NCBI RefSeq assembly: GCF_021347895.1
Contig: NC_067130.1
Location: forward strand, 30,773,817 to 30,837,816
Source: Acanthochromis polyacanthus
Lineage: Eukaryota > Chordata > Actinopteri > Pomacentridae
Direction of reading: 5' to 3'
Length of the DNA: 64,000 nucleotides
Shown here: positions 32,767 to 43,935 of the stretch, piece by piece
Layout of the letters: every line of letters begins with the position of its first letter
Numbering within the stretch: position 1 is the first letter of the stretch
Position numbers and translations under genes: made by a program
The notes under the pieces: model-generated
Told to the model about the DNA's origin: nothing
The model's input: the letters and a program-made list of their open reading frames with translations, nothing else
The model's database searches: none

Positions 32767-34801
32767 TTATTGCTCCTTTGCGTAAATGTTAAATATTTTT
32801 TCTTTAAACTTACATTTAAAGTGCAAAATGTTTGAACATTGCTTCACTTCTTTTTCCAAAGAATTCCATTTTTCCACACCCGCGACAGATACACACATTC
32901 CTTTAAGAGCCGTTCTTGCAGAATTATATTTAAAGTCAAGATTTCTTCTACTTGTTTCACTATTCAAAGTAAAAAGTGTTTGCAAACCACAAGGTAGCAG
33001 GCCTCTTTTTGCTTTATGCATTACTATTAATGTTTGTAAAACAATTAAATCCTTCAATTTTAATAGTCCTGACTTCAGGAACAGTTTTGTTGTATGCTCT
33101 TTTGAAGTGGCTTTATTAATTATTCTAAGAGCCCTCTTTTGTAAAATAACTAAGGGTAACAGATGAGTAGGATATGAATTACCCCAAACCTCCAAACAGT
33201 ATACCAAATACGGTAAAATTAAAGAACAGTATAATATTCTCAATGCATTATAATTTAACAAATGCTTAACTTTACTCATCACACCTATATTTCTACATAT
33301 TTTCTTCTTTACGTGTCCAATATGCGACTTCCATTTCAACTTTTCGTCGATGAATACTCCTAAGAACTTAAATTCAGACACTCTTTCTATACACTGTCCA
33401 TTTAAATTCAAGTTTACAATTTCTGGACTTTTTTGATTTGAAAACAGCAAACTTTGTTTTGCTTAAATTTAATGATAATTTATTTTTATTAAATCATTTC
33501 TGAAGCAGGACCATTTCTGTCTCAATCGTTTTTATTAATGTTTTTAAATTATTTCCAGACACAAAAAAATTTGTGTCATCTACAAAAAGGACAAAGCGCA
33601 ACACTTTTGAAAATTCAAAGAGGTCATTAATATATAAAATAAAAAGTTTGGGCCCTAATACTGAGCCTTGTGGAACTCCACACTGAATTGTTTCTAATTT
33701 AGATTGATAACCTGCAAACTCAACATATTGTTGTCTATTTTTTAAATAACTAGAGACCCAATCTAATGCAATCCCTCTAATTCCATATTTCTGTAGTTTG
33801 GATATCATTATTCCATGGCCAAGCGTATCAAAGGCTTTTTTAAGATCAATAAAAACTCCAATTGTGTGATTCCTATTATCTAATTGTGTGGTAATGTCCT
33901 CTGTGATTTTCAGTAATGCCAAGGCTGTTGAGTGGCGACTTCGAAAGCCAAACTGATTTTCATGTAACAACAAATGTTTTTCAATAAAAGAATCAAGTTT
34001 TTAAACAAACAGCTTCTCCAATATTTTTGAAAATTGGGACAGTAAAGATATTGGCCTATAATTTGTAAGACATTTCCTTTCGCCTGATTTAAAAAGAGGA
34101 ATAACCTTAGCTACCTTCATCTTATCTGGGAATACCCCTGTACTGAATGACAAATTAAATATGTAGGTTAATGGGCTTAATATACAATGTATACTTTCTT
34201 TAATAATGAAAATATCTAGACCATCACTACCACATGATTTTTTACTTTTCAGTTTTGAAACCATTGCTATCACTTCATTCTCATCAATTTCACCTAGATA
34301 CAGAGACTACAAGACTCTGCTCTCACTGTTCAAACTTATTTTATTATCATCTGGAGAAATTGATTTCGCAAGGTTTGGGCCTACATTCACAAAAAAAGAA
34401 TTCAATTCATGTGCCATTTTTTCTACACGAATTTCCACATTTTGTTCATTTAGTAAATAAGACGGTTGACAAATAGTCATTTTGCTACCTATAACATCTC
34501 TCAAAACATTCCATGTACCTTTAATGTTATTTTTGTTTTGCATTAGCAAAATTGTATAATAATCTTTTTTTGCTTGTCTAATTATGCTAGTCAGCTTATT
34601 TTTATATGTTTTATAACGTTTCTCTGAATTTACTGTTCGATACTTTATAAAGTGCTGATAAAGCTTATTTTTTTTCTTACAAGATTTCAATATCCCCTTT
34701 GTTAACCATGGCTTATTATTACTTCTTATTGTTTCTTCCACTGTCTTTATTGGGGAGTTTTTATTATATAACCACAGAAATGTTTGTAAAAAAATCCTCA
34801 T
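32767..34801 (-). pseudogene. Reverse transcriptase of the LINE, broken
   Basis: From 34,801 down to 33,494 one reading frame continues and is interrupted by three stop codons (TAG at 34,307-34,309, TAA at 34,001-34,003, TGA at 33,494-33,496); the last replaces an expected tryptophan. A one-base frameshift near 33,460 leads into a 227-codon open frame to 32,767. A further shift in a T run lies near 34,790. Motifs seen: YRPISLLSQFSKILEKL, QFGFRSRHSTALAL, FIDLKKAFD (motif A), CGVPQGSVLGP (motif B) and FVDDTNF (motif C, the catalytic pair of aspartates kept), then the thumb and C-terminal region with SEFKFLGVFIDEKLKW. It cannot make a full protein but decay is limited. Confidence 0.85.
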
Positions 34802-35009
34802 AGGCCTTGTTTACATTGTTTGCATCATAAACACTGTTCCAGTCTTCCGTCATTAAATCTTCCTTAAATTTATTTACCCTTTCCTCATTTCAACTTCTTG
34901 GGTTTGAGAAAGAAAAAGCTGCAGTTTTAAAGCATCATGACTCAAAACAACATAAATATCTGACTGTCTTCAGCATTAAACTGGACTTTAGATCTGATTT
35001 ATGTACTTA

Positions 35010-35360
35010 TGGGAAATCAAGTTGGGGAAAAGTCATTTTCATCTAATTTTGAGTAGTTTTGGACTGATTTTGGTTGGTGTGAAACACTGTTTAACTTGTC
35101 TACTGCAACTTGTGCAAAAACTTTTATGGCAAATTTTTAGTCATTGTGGATACTGTATAGCTGGGTCAGTAATATGGGGCAAATTTGGGCAATTTTGAGC
35201 AAATTTCGAGTTGTTGTAGAGAGTTTTTACTTGTTCTGTACAGATTTTGAAAATGTGTTTTTTTGGGGGGAGGTACTTTTGACAAATTCAAGTCAATTTG
35301 GACACATTTTCAGTCATTTTGCACAATTTTTAAGTGAATCTACATAGAAGAGTTTCAAAT
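35010..35360 (+). repeat. Satellite family, block 3 (+ orientation)
   Basis: TTTTGAGTAGTTTTGGACTG, GGGGCAAATTTGGGCAATTT and CTTGTTCTGTACAGATTTTG place this in the same family as blocks 1 and 2. It includes the marker GTGGATACTGTATAGCTGGG (about 35,147-35,166), which appears inverted farther right. Confidence 0.7.
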
Positions 35361-35700
35361 AACTTTGGGCTTATTCCATCCATATCTCAGTCCATATCTC
35401 TCTAAATAATGTGCTTAGAGGGCTCCCCCTGCATAAGTTATAAGCCAGTCTGGTCTAGAGCAATACTAAAGGGTGCTAAGACATTAATCTGTCAGATTTC
35501 TAATATTTTTAACACCCTTAACCCTACTTGCGAGGATTGGGAGGAGGGCATTTTGGCCTGAATTATTAAAATTTGTAAATGCCATAACTCAAAAACTACT
35601 GGGAGTAGATGCCTGTAATTTCGCACATAAAGTTTTTTTTATCATGATCTCCCACCACTATCATCCAAAGCCAAATTGAAAATGGTGCTGCAACCCCCAT
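35361..35700. other. Unclassified GC-richer spacer between inverted satellite blocks
   Basis: Non-coding text beginning TTATTCCATCCATATCTCAG and including CATAACTCAAAAACTACTGG. It reads like a dispersed fish repeat but was not identified. Confidence 0.3.
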
Positions 35701-36110
35701 CTGTGAATTCAGACGGAATTGGTCATTAGTTAAAAACTGTCCAAAATAACTCAAAAATTTTGCTAAAATGATTCAAAATTTGTCCAAAATTATCTATAAC
35801 TTGTCCAAACCCATTTAAAAATAGTCCAAAATGAATCAGATTTGTCAGAAGCCCCCCAAATTTGTAACAAATAACCCAAAACTATTAAAAATCGATACAA
35901 AATTGTAAAAATTGTATACAATGACTCAAAATCTGTCCAAATTTGACCAAAAACACTTAAAATGCATCCAAAATTCCTCAAAACCAGCTACACAGTATCC
36001 ACCATGACTCAGAATTTGTTATAACAAACTCAGAACTTTCCAAAATCGGTTAAAAGGTGTCCAAAATAATTCCAAATTCATATAAGATGACTGGAAATTT
36101 GTCTAAAACT
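35700..36110 (-). repeat. Satellite family, block 4 (inverted)
   Basis: TCCAAAATAACTCAAAA, GTCCAAAATGAATCAGAT and AATGACTCAAAATCTGTCC are the reverse complement of the family's GAGTCATTTTGGAC phrases. The marker appears as CCAGCTACACAGTATCCAC at about 35,985-36,003, opposite in direction to block 3. Confidence 0.75.
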
Positions 36111-36111
36111 C

Positions 36112-36158
36112 CTGAATTTCCCCTGGGGATTAATAAAGTATCTTTATCTTATCTTAAA
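36112..36158 (+). mobile_element. Retroelement 3' tail fragment
   Basis: GAATTTCCCCTGGGGATTAA followed by TAAAGTATC and TTTATC/TTATC repeats is a commonly seen 3' terminal sequence of fish retroelements, including an AATAAA. Only the tail is present. Confidence 0.5.
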
Positions 36159-36189
36159 ATTATTTGAAACTTGTCCAAATCCAATTAAA

Positions 36190-37360
36190 ATGTGTCTCAA
36201 ATTAATCTCTAAGAATCAAATAAAAAGAATTGACCAATTCTGAGTTATCTTGGATATTTTTTAAGTCAATTTGGACAAGTTCTGAGTCATTTTCGACAAA
36301 TTTTAGTCTATTTAGTGTTCAGTGTCACAAGAAAAACTGATTTTAAGTTGAGGAATTAGTAACAAATGAGGTAAAAATGTGCTTCCCTTCAGCAAGGAGA
36401 TGGTTCAGGAAGCAGCAACTAATAAATACCAATTATGAAACCAATTAGTCTGATAATGTCACAGGATTTATTTGAGACATTGGACATCATCACACAATCT
36501 TAGCGTCCTGTAAACATCATTTCTTTAGAGGCAGGTTAGAGGTCACTATTTACAGATAATTCTTAATGCAGTGCAAGGAACTAACAGAGACATTTGATCA
36601 AAATAAATACCAATAGCTGAGTATTTGTTAAACGAGTAGAAGCTTCGACTGTCGCTGTCTGTGGTGCTGAACTCACATTTCGTCCAATAAGAGCACAAAC
36701 AAAGCAGGTTTCCTCACTAATCTCTGAACACAGCATCAGGCCCCAAATGAATCTTTATGGATATTATCACAGGTGTACATATTTTTTCCCCTTTTATTCC
36801 GCAGTTATTGTGCTTTTTATGACTGATTGGCATCATTTTCATCGATGTAAATGTGGCTCCTGTATTTATAACTATATCTTATTGTCACAGTACAGGTATA
36901 AACGTGGAGATGTTTGGTCCTGTTTGGGAAATTCAGTATTCCATAACCCTGTAACTACACCAGTTTCTCTTGTAGCACCCAAATCTATACTGTCCAGTGA
37001 ACAATGACACATTATCTATAACTGTACCAACAAAAGGAGTTTCTCGCCACTCTGTAGCACAAAACCTTCTTTTGTTTCTGCAAATGGTCACATTTCAGCC
37101 ACATTCCCATGAATACACTCCAAGTAACTCCATCTTTACAGAAACATTGAATAAACCACATTTTTAGGAGCTTAAATGTATGAAGTAAGTACCTAAATTG
37201 TGCAAGACTTGAGGGAAATATAATGATTTTAGTGCAAATAGTTTCATGAAAAGTAATTTCCTCCTTCTCAATTCTTTAAAACATTTCTCCCACTCAAATG
37301 TTTAAAACCAAATGAAGCCAATTTGAAAATTATCAAAGCTGCAGTTCCTCAAATGTCCCC
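36190..37360. other. Intergenic sequence, nothing firm
   Basis: A few further satellite-like phrases to about 36,310, then ordinary AT-rich sequence. No gene was supported. Confidence 0.35.
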
Positions 37361-37600
37361 TAGAGGCTGCCTCCATCCCTGTAGACCTCCATGTTAAAAT
37401 GTCTGACTTTACAACTGGAATAAACATGTTTAGAGCCTGGTGCAAAAAACTTGTTTGCTCTTTCCAGCTACTTTCCCCTTTCATGACAAAAGAACAGAGA
37501 GTTAGTTTTTAAATAACTTACCTCTTTTAATAGTATTAAGGTTTAAAGTTATGTATTTTTAAGAACATGGCCACTTTTTAGTAACAGTTTGCTACATCAT
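37360..37600. repeat. Dispersed fish repeat, family not named
   Basis: GTTAAAATGTCTGACTTTAC, AATAAACATGTTTAGAGCCT and TTCATGACAAAAG, in this order, resemble a repeat found widely in fish DNA. This is recognised from general familiarity and not from a second copy in the window. Confidence 0.35.
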
Positions 37601-37989
37601 AGAACAATCTCTGACCCAGATATGTTTGTATTATCTGACTCAGCACCACTCGTGCTACATATCTTTGCACATTCTTGGAATAACTATAATTTAGGATGAG
37701 CCAGGCACAGCCAAGATGGCCACCACAGGGAGCTCTTCAGGGAACGAACTGGTGTTGTTGCAGACCTTTTATCCATCTTTATATACTGTACAGTGAATGG
37801 AGTAAACGTCTAAATGTCTGCATGTTTGATTTTCTGTGTGGTCAATAGTCTCTAATCAAACATGGCAGACTGATGTTGCTGCACAGTGTCATCGAGTACA
37901 AACTCAAGGTGAAGGTTAACAAGCCAGATGGTTCCATTTAATCCTTATTAACATGTAAATGTGGCAGTTATTCGATGTTGGTGTCCCAC

Positions 37990-38380
37990 TTTAAAATTAC
38001 CCAGAATGACTAAAATTTGTCAATAATGCTAGAAATCTGCCTCAAAATATGTCTAAAATTATTCAAAGTCTGTACAAAAAAGTAAAATATGCTCCAAGAT
38101 GAATCAAATTTATCAAAAGCGCCCCAAATTTGCCCAAAACTGTCCGAAATGATAAAAAGTCTATACAAAACAAGACAAAAAAATTGTCTGAAATGGCTCA
38201 AGGTTAGTCAAAAATGACCTAAATTTTCCCGTAAATAACTTAAAAGCATCCAAACGATTTATTGAAATCTATTGTAAGCCAGCTGCACAGTATAAACGAT
38301 TAAATATTTGTCCAAAATAGCCAAAATTTTCGCAAAATAACTAGGAATGCATTCAGAATTTCTCAAACTGTAGAAAACCA
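37990..38380 (-). repeat. Satellite family, block 5 (inverted)
   Basis: Inverted phrases (CCAGAATGACTAAAATTTGT, GCCCCAAATTTGCCCAAAA) plus the marker CCAGCTGCACAGTATAAACG (about 38,279-38,298) match block 4. Confidence 0.7.
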
Positions 38381-38574
38381 GTTGAAAAGGTGTCAGAGGA
38401 TAGACAGCAGCCACATTCACAGGAAAGAAATTTAAAATACATCAACGTTTCTGCTCACAGGATGACTGTGTTGTGCAGTTGCTGCAGTTGTTCTAATAGT
38501 TTTTGTTAGATTCATGTAAAGAACCAGTGAAATCTGCACATATTCTGTTGAACAAATCCGACTTTCACATTCTG

Positions 38575-38935
38575 CTGCATGCACAGATACGGATGCTTCA
38601 TAAAACCAGCGTCCGGAAGGGTTTTATTTTCTGCATTTCCATCTCGTTTTGGGGAGAAACATGACCCCGTACTGTGTGCTCAAACCAGCAGAGAGGCGAC
38701 ATTTCCAAAGCAGAGGCCTGCACACAGCCCACAGATATCAATACTTCAGACCAAACAGCTTTATCCTCGTCTCAGCAGGAAGCTGCCGGAGCTCACGGCC
38801 GGCTGGAAGCAGATATTTAATCACGCTCAGATCTGGGCCAGGTTTCTGAAGACGCCAGAGGAGGAGCGTCTTTATCTCAGACTGGAAGGACGGGCTTTTT
38901 GGGATTTTTATTTCCTCTGCTGAGCCCTCAGAGAA
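38575..38935 (+). other. GC-rich block with a 114-codon open frame, unassigned
   Basis: A sharply GC-richer island amid satellite DNA. The + strand frame at 38,579-38,923 includes QLYPRLSRKLPELTAGWKQI and KTPEEERLYLRLEGRAFWDF, with protein-like composition. A second frame (38,649-38,849) overlaps. No domain was recognised, and flanking splice sites were not convincing. It could be an orphan exon, a conserved non-coding element or a transposon fragment. Confidence 0.25.
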
Positions 38936-39049
38936 GAAAGAGGAGCTTCTGCTGTAATTTAACGGAGTGATTCGTCTTGAACAAAATCAGCTATGAGCTT
39001 GTTGGCAACTGCAAATCTCCCAGCTGTGCACATTGCTGCAAGAAAACAA

Positions 39050-39740
39050 AACTACTAAAAAATGCCCCAAATTATCCAAATTTTGTCAAAAAAAATAATC
39101 ACGAGTCCAAAATTACTAAACCTGATCTAAAATTCCTAAAATGTGTCAAAAAATGTATCTAAAGTTAGGTGAAATCTGTTCTAAATGACTAAAACTTGGC
39201 CAAAATGCATAAAACATTGTCCAGAATGACCCAAAATTGGTCCAAAAAAGAAAGAAGGTGCAAAAATAACATATGTGTGCGCTGTTCTGCTTCTAGCGGC
39301 ACACTTCATTGCAAATACACAAAACTAGACTCAAAATGTGTCTAAAATGAGACAAATCTTGTCAACAATTACCCAAACATAGTCCAAAATAAATAAAAAT
39401 TGTGTCTAAATTGTGTCCAATATTCGGTGAAGACTGTCCGAAATTACTTAGGTTTATCAAAAATTGATCCAACATGACAGAAAAAAGTCTCAAATGACTT
39501 AAATGTCTCCAAAATGAAGTCAAATTGTGTCCTTAATGACTACAATGTTTTCAAAATTAGTCTAAAATCGCAAAAAATCCTGTCAGAAATATTCTTCTAA
39601 ATGTCCCATGTCTAAAATGTATCCAGTATGTTGAAGAATTTGGTGAAATCCATCCAAAATGACCTACGTTAAATCAAAATTAGTCAAAAATGACTAAACT
39701 TTTTCCAAAATGCATAAATAATTGTCCACAATAACTTGAA
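39050..39740 (-). repeat. Satellite family, block 6 (inverted)
   Basis: Repeated TCCAAAATGACCCAAAATT, GTCTAAAATGAGACAAAT and AAAATTAGTCAAAAATGACT phrases, inverted relative to blocks 1-3 and more diverged. Confidence 0.65.
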
Positions 39741-39759
39741 ATTCACATGGATGGGCCGG

Positions 39760-40240
39760 TGCGTCGCTTACCTGGGAACTCATGGCACCAGGATGCACTA
39801 TGGGAAGAAAACGAGCTGGTGGAGGCAGTGTGATGCTTTGGACAACGTTCTGCTGGGAAACCTTTGGGTTCTACCATTCATGTGGATGTTACTTTGACAC
39901 GTAACACCTGCCTAAGCATTGTTGCAGACCCTGTACACTCTTTAATAGAAACGATATTCCATGATAGCCTCTTTCAGCAGGATGATGCACGGTGCCACAA
40001 AATAAAAATGGTTCAGGAATGGTTTGAGGAGCAACAATGACCAGTTTGAGGTGTTGACGTGGAATCCAGATTCCCCAAGTCTGATCCATGGAGGCTCCAC
40101 CTCGCAACCTCCAGGACCTGAAGGATCTGCTGCTAACATGTTGGTGCCAGATACCACAGCTCACCTTCAGGCTCTAGTGGAGTCCAGACCTCGACAAGTC
40201 ACCAATACAATATCAGGCAGGGGGTCATGACGTTCTTTCT
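39760..40240 (+). pseudogene. Decayed Tc1-like transposase, C-terminal part
   Basis: The text translates in broken frames to Tc1-family pieces: a GGGSVMLW-type box near 39,823, VDVTLTRNTCLSIVADPVHS near 39,880-39,940, LFQQDDARCHKIKMVQEWFE near 39,970-40,030 (second catalytic aspartate), and WCQIPQ-type text near 40,143. The stretch that should carry the third catalytic residue (DLNPIEHLW in relatives) is deleted near 40,077. Several stops and frameshifts make it inactive. It is a different Tc1 family from the intact copy at 9.4 kb. Minus-strand frames here are shadows. Confidence 0.75.
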
Positions 40241-40472
40241 GATCAGTGCAGAGTGGAACAGAGGCAAGTACAAGATTGTGGCTTTGACACAAGGTGACCT
40301 CCAACAGTCGAACAGCTAAAGATGCAGGAAGTAAAGCCTTCTAGCTTCCATCTGCTGCATCTGTTTCTCCGTTCAGTATCATATCAGACTCTCTGTTTTA
40401 TTCAGCTCAGTCTATCAGAAATGAGTCACCGGATGTAAAGACTCAGCGGGCAACTGAGACTCAACATCCAGG

Positions 40473-40486
40473 GTTTCCATGACAAC
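40473..40486. promoter_or_regulatory. Candidate RFX X-box
   Basis: GTTTCCATGACAAC is a near-palindromic match to the RFX-factor X-box (GTNRCC n RGYAAC type). It stands alone in intergenic sequence about 3.5 kb upstream of vldlr. Function is unproven. Confidence 0.35.
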
Positions 40487-40799
40487 GGCAAACTCCCATC
40501 CAGATTAAGGGGCTGCTGAGGACGGGATAAGATGGAGGACATGAGGAGCTCGTCAACAAAGTAAGATCCTCAGATTATAAATATGACACAAAGCCAAGAC
40601 TGCCTGAAGACGTCTTTAGAGGATTAGATGATATTTGGTGGAAATATTCTTAGTTTGATGTCAGGGCAGGATTAGGAAGTAGCAGGAGTCAGAAAACCAC
40701 AGATACAATCATTTTATTGTATTTAAACTGAGAAATTTATAATTGACAGAACATTGTGCTGAACTAAAATTAACATTAAAGTATTTTTAAATTACATTT

Positions 40800-40930
40800 C
40801 TTGTAATCAGAACCTTTAAAGTCATAAAAATGACAGAAAATAGTTTAAAATGACTCAAATGTGTCCAAAATAAAGTCAAATTGTGTCAAAATTACTCAAA
40901 ATGAGTCTAAAATGACATAAATCTTATCTT
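40800..40930 (-). repeat. Satellite family, last fragment (inverted)
   Basis: AAAATGACTCAAATGTGTCC, then AAAATTACTCAAAATGAGTC, continue the inverted family at its right limit. Confidence 0.6.
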
Positions 40931-42000
40931 CTATCCACAGCGCTTCAAGCATTTTCCATCAAATTCTGCAGATCTATTCACACTATTTTCTGCTATGTGA
41001 AAATAAAAAGCCCTCTTTTTGCTCTGTCAAAGCTATAATTCCATCAAATCAAATCAGTACTGTGGATGGACTTCAGGAATCATCTTCTCTCTGTAGGTCC
41101 CTCATGGCTAAACCAGCACATTTGTATTTCATAACGGCTTTGATTTCCATCCTTCAGATCTACAATCAGTCGGTGTACATTTGGCATTGAGAGGGAGGAA
41201 GACAGACACTTCTGCTTACAGAGTCATACAGCGGTTTGAGAACGTGTTGTCAGGGAATGTAAAAATCTGGGACAGACGGAGCCTTGGGGAGCATCAGCAG
41301 CCATCAGCCATCACTGGAGATGAGGTTCAAACCTCTGATAAGAACTACGAGGCTCCATAAAACCTGGCAGAAATACCAAAGGCCCGCTGATCAAGATGTA
41401 GCCTCAGAGTGAAAAGAACGCAGCGGCTGAGCTCGGCTCCAGTATCTGGTGTTTATTTTTTTGGGAAATGAGACATCTGCTATGGCTAAATGATTGGCAA
41501 TAAAACCTGAACTAAGCACATGGTGAGGTTCAAGTGGTTGGCGTTTTAAATCCTCAGCTGCCAAAAATTATAACACATTTTATCTGCAGGAGATTCCCAG
41601 ATTGAATAATGAGACTCAGGTAACTAGCTTCTCTGATTTGGATACTGAGCATAATTAATTTAGTAAAATCAGAGACTACAGGGAGATATATGGACAGTTT
41701 ATGTGCTGTCATCCTTGAAGTATGTTCAGCAAAACATATCACCTCATACTGAAGAGGTTTTTCTTTTCTTTGGCATTTTATGCATGTTTGTGTGCAAAAA
41801 CCAAAAGTTATTATCTGGAGAATGCTGCTCTTTATTTGCCTTGTTTGAAGTCAAGGAAATCACAGTGTAAAATAACAGTAAACAGTTTAAATAATTATTT
41901 AAAAAGAAGTGGACACAGAAGTGCTCATAGTGAAATCACATTGGAAGACATATACTGTAAAAACATACGTATATTTGTACATGTCTGCAGAAAACTTTGC
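40931..42000. other. Intergenic sequence, nothing recognised
   Basis: No coding exon or repeat could be supported. The open frame at 41,722-42,006 lacks recognisable features. Confidence 0.35.
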
Positions 42001-43200
42001 AGCTAGCTTGGGTTGAAAAGCAGTTTAAGAATCTGTATTTTTAAAAATAATTTCATAAATAATCTGATATTTCTGCACATTTCCTGTGAATTTGTACAGA
42101 AAGAATGGAAAAAATAAATAACCTAAAAAAAATAAAAAATAAAACCTAAATAACAAAAATACAGTTAAAGACTGTGAAAAAAATAATTATGTAATACAAA
42201 AGTATAACTGTAAGTGAAACTAATAAACAGATTAAGAAAAAATATATATTTTAAGATATCCAGTAGATATTCGTATATGTAGGTCTCTTGGGTAAAAAGT
42301 AGTTTATAATCTATATTTTTTTTTTAAAAAATTTAAAAAAACGTCAAAAAAAATTTCTGGGAATTTAACAACATAGAAAAAATCTGTAAAACATAAAACA
42401 AAAAATCAACAACAAAAAAATATTTTAAAATGTAAAAATAATCTAAATATTTTACAATATTAGGAATTAAACATATAAGTAGTTAAAGAATCTATATTTT
42501 TTGTTATTTAAATTTTTTAGATATCCATTTTAGATATAACTTTATTAGAAATCACCAGTTATAAAAAAAACAATAAAAAATAAAAAAAGAAGGAAAAATA
42601 GCAGTATATATTTAGTATATTTCCGTCCTGAATATTCATATGTATTTTCACATAAAGATAAAAAATTGTAAATAACCTACTAAAAAATAGATTTTTTTGA
42701 AATTTCAATATCACTTTATTAGAACTTACCAGTAAAATAAAATAAAAAACAAGAGAAAATAACACTTAAAACAATATTTTGCTTATTTCTTGCTATACAT
42801 ACATTTATATACATTTTATTTCAAATAAAGGCGAATATCTGCTTTGCTATTTTTACTATATTTATACATGGCCCAAAAAATGAAAGGGAACATTTCATTC
42901 TCACGCCATTTTGTTCTCAATAAATTACTCACAGAAGTTTACTGTAAAATAAAAAAAAATAACAGTATTTTTACTTTTTTGTTTTTCACTATTTTGCTGT
43001 ATTTAAATCATCAGTTTTTTAAAAAAAAATCAGATATCGCATTTACTTGAAATAAAATATATTTTAAGGACTGAAATATGCTAAGTATTTTTTAAATTGC
43101 TATTTTCCCCAGTTTTATATTTGTTTATATTACTGGTAATTTCAAGTAAAACAACAGAAAAAGTAAGCATTTATTAAAAAATAAATGAAATAAAATAATT
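42000..43200. repeat. AT-rich low-complexity tract
   Basis: Very AT-rich sequence with many A and T runs. Phrases such as TTACTGGTAATTTCAAGTAA near 43,130 resemble the intron 1 satellite of sh3bp2, but divergence is great. The open frames here come from base composition. Confidence 0.5.
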
Positions 43201-43303
43201 TTATGAGTATTTATGAACATTTTAAACAGTATTTTATTTGTAATAATAATGCTAATACCAATAAAAATAATACTAGAAAAAAAATATGCAAATATACATG
43301 TGT

Positions 43304-43305
43304 AT

Positions 43306-43360
<55 letters not shown>

Positions 43361-43361
43361 A
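43304..43361. repeat. GA dinucleotide microsatellite
   Basis: (GA)n of about 58 bp interrupted twice by GACA, some 575-630 bp upstream of the vldlr start codon. Confidence 0.95.
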
Positions 43362-43539
43362 ATTGTACATGTATATTTGTATTATTATAATATTAATATT
43401 GTAGATAATAATTCCATAAGTACAGGCTAAATAAACCCACTAAGATGTGTATTTTAGCGTTTCCTGTTGTAAACGCGTATTGGATGTAAACTGCGGCTCA
43501 TTGTTTAATTATTTACTGCGGACGATGAAGGGTTAAACA

Positions 43540-43935
43540 CTGAACTGGAGACTGACGGAGGAGAAAAAACCCAGAAACCCTCCTCAGCTGAGACTGTCTC
43601 CGGTGCAGCAGCTCAGACGAACCGGTCGCCGCTCGGTACCGTCACATTCCCGTAGAATGGATTCGAGCACGAGACGGCAGAACGGGAGCCCGCGCGGCCC
43701 GCACGGCGCGCGGCTGTAGGAGTGAACGGCTTCATAAGGGCGCGTGGCGTGAGCGGCTCCGTTTCCCCTCCGCCGCTCTCCGGTGTCCGAACCGGGATTT
43801 CTGCTGTGGCGTCGGTGCGAGCTGCCCTGCCGTGTGTGTGTGCGCGCGCGTGAGAGTGTGCGTGTGAGTGTGTGTGTTAAAGAGCAGGCAGGCCACGAGC
43901 GCTCAGCTAGCAAACCGAGCGTTACACCGCCAGAG
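43540..43935 (+). promoter_or_regulatory. vldlr: vldlr CpG-rich promoter and 5' UTR
   Basis: CpG density rises abruptly from about 43,590 (GCCCGCGCGGCCCGCACGGC at about 43,689-43,708), the mark of a CpG-island promoter. No TATA box was recognised. Just before the start codon, from about 43,831 to 43,878, lies an alternating GT/GC run that would be in the 5' UTR and is prone to Z-DNA. The start of transcription cannot be placed. Confidence 0.6.

Larger units (their letters stand above)
32524..34895 (-). mobile_element. 5'-truncated non-LTR retrotransposon (L2/CR1-like)
   Basis: Minus-strand element of about 2.4 kb. Its 3' end (low coordinates) is a short 3' UTR followed by a tandem pentamer tail (ATTTC on the + strand, TGAAA on the element's strand), as in L2/CR1-type LINEs, which end in short repeats rather than poly(A). 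It carries the reverse transcriptase but no endonuclease, so its 5' part was lost, probably at insertion. The exact clade was not resolved (L2, CR1, Rex1 or Jockey-like). It lies within the satellite-rich region between the two genes. Confidence 0.85.

Noticed and set aside
39889..40164. Minus-strand frames over the decayed Tc1-like region
   Set aside because: Shadows of a plus-strand transposase remnant.
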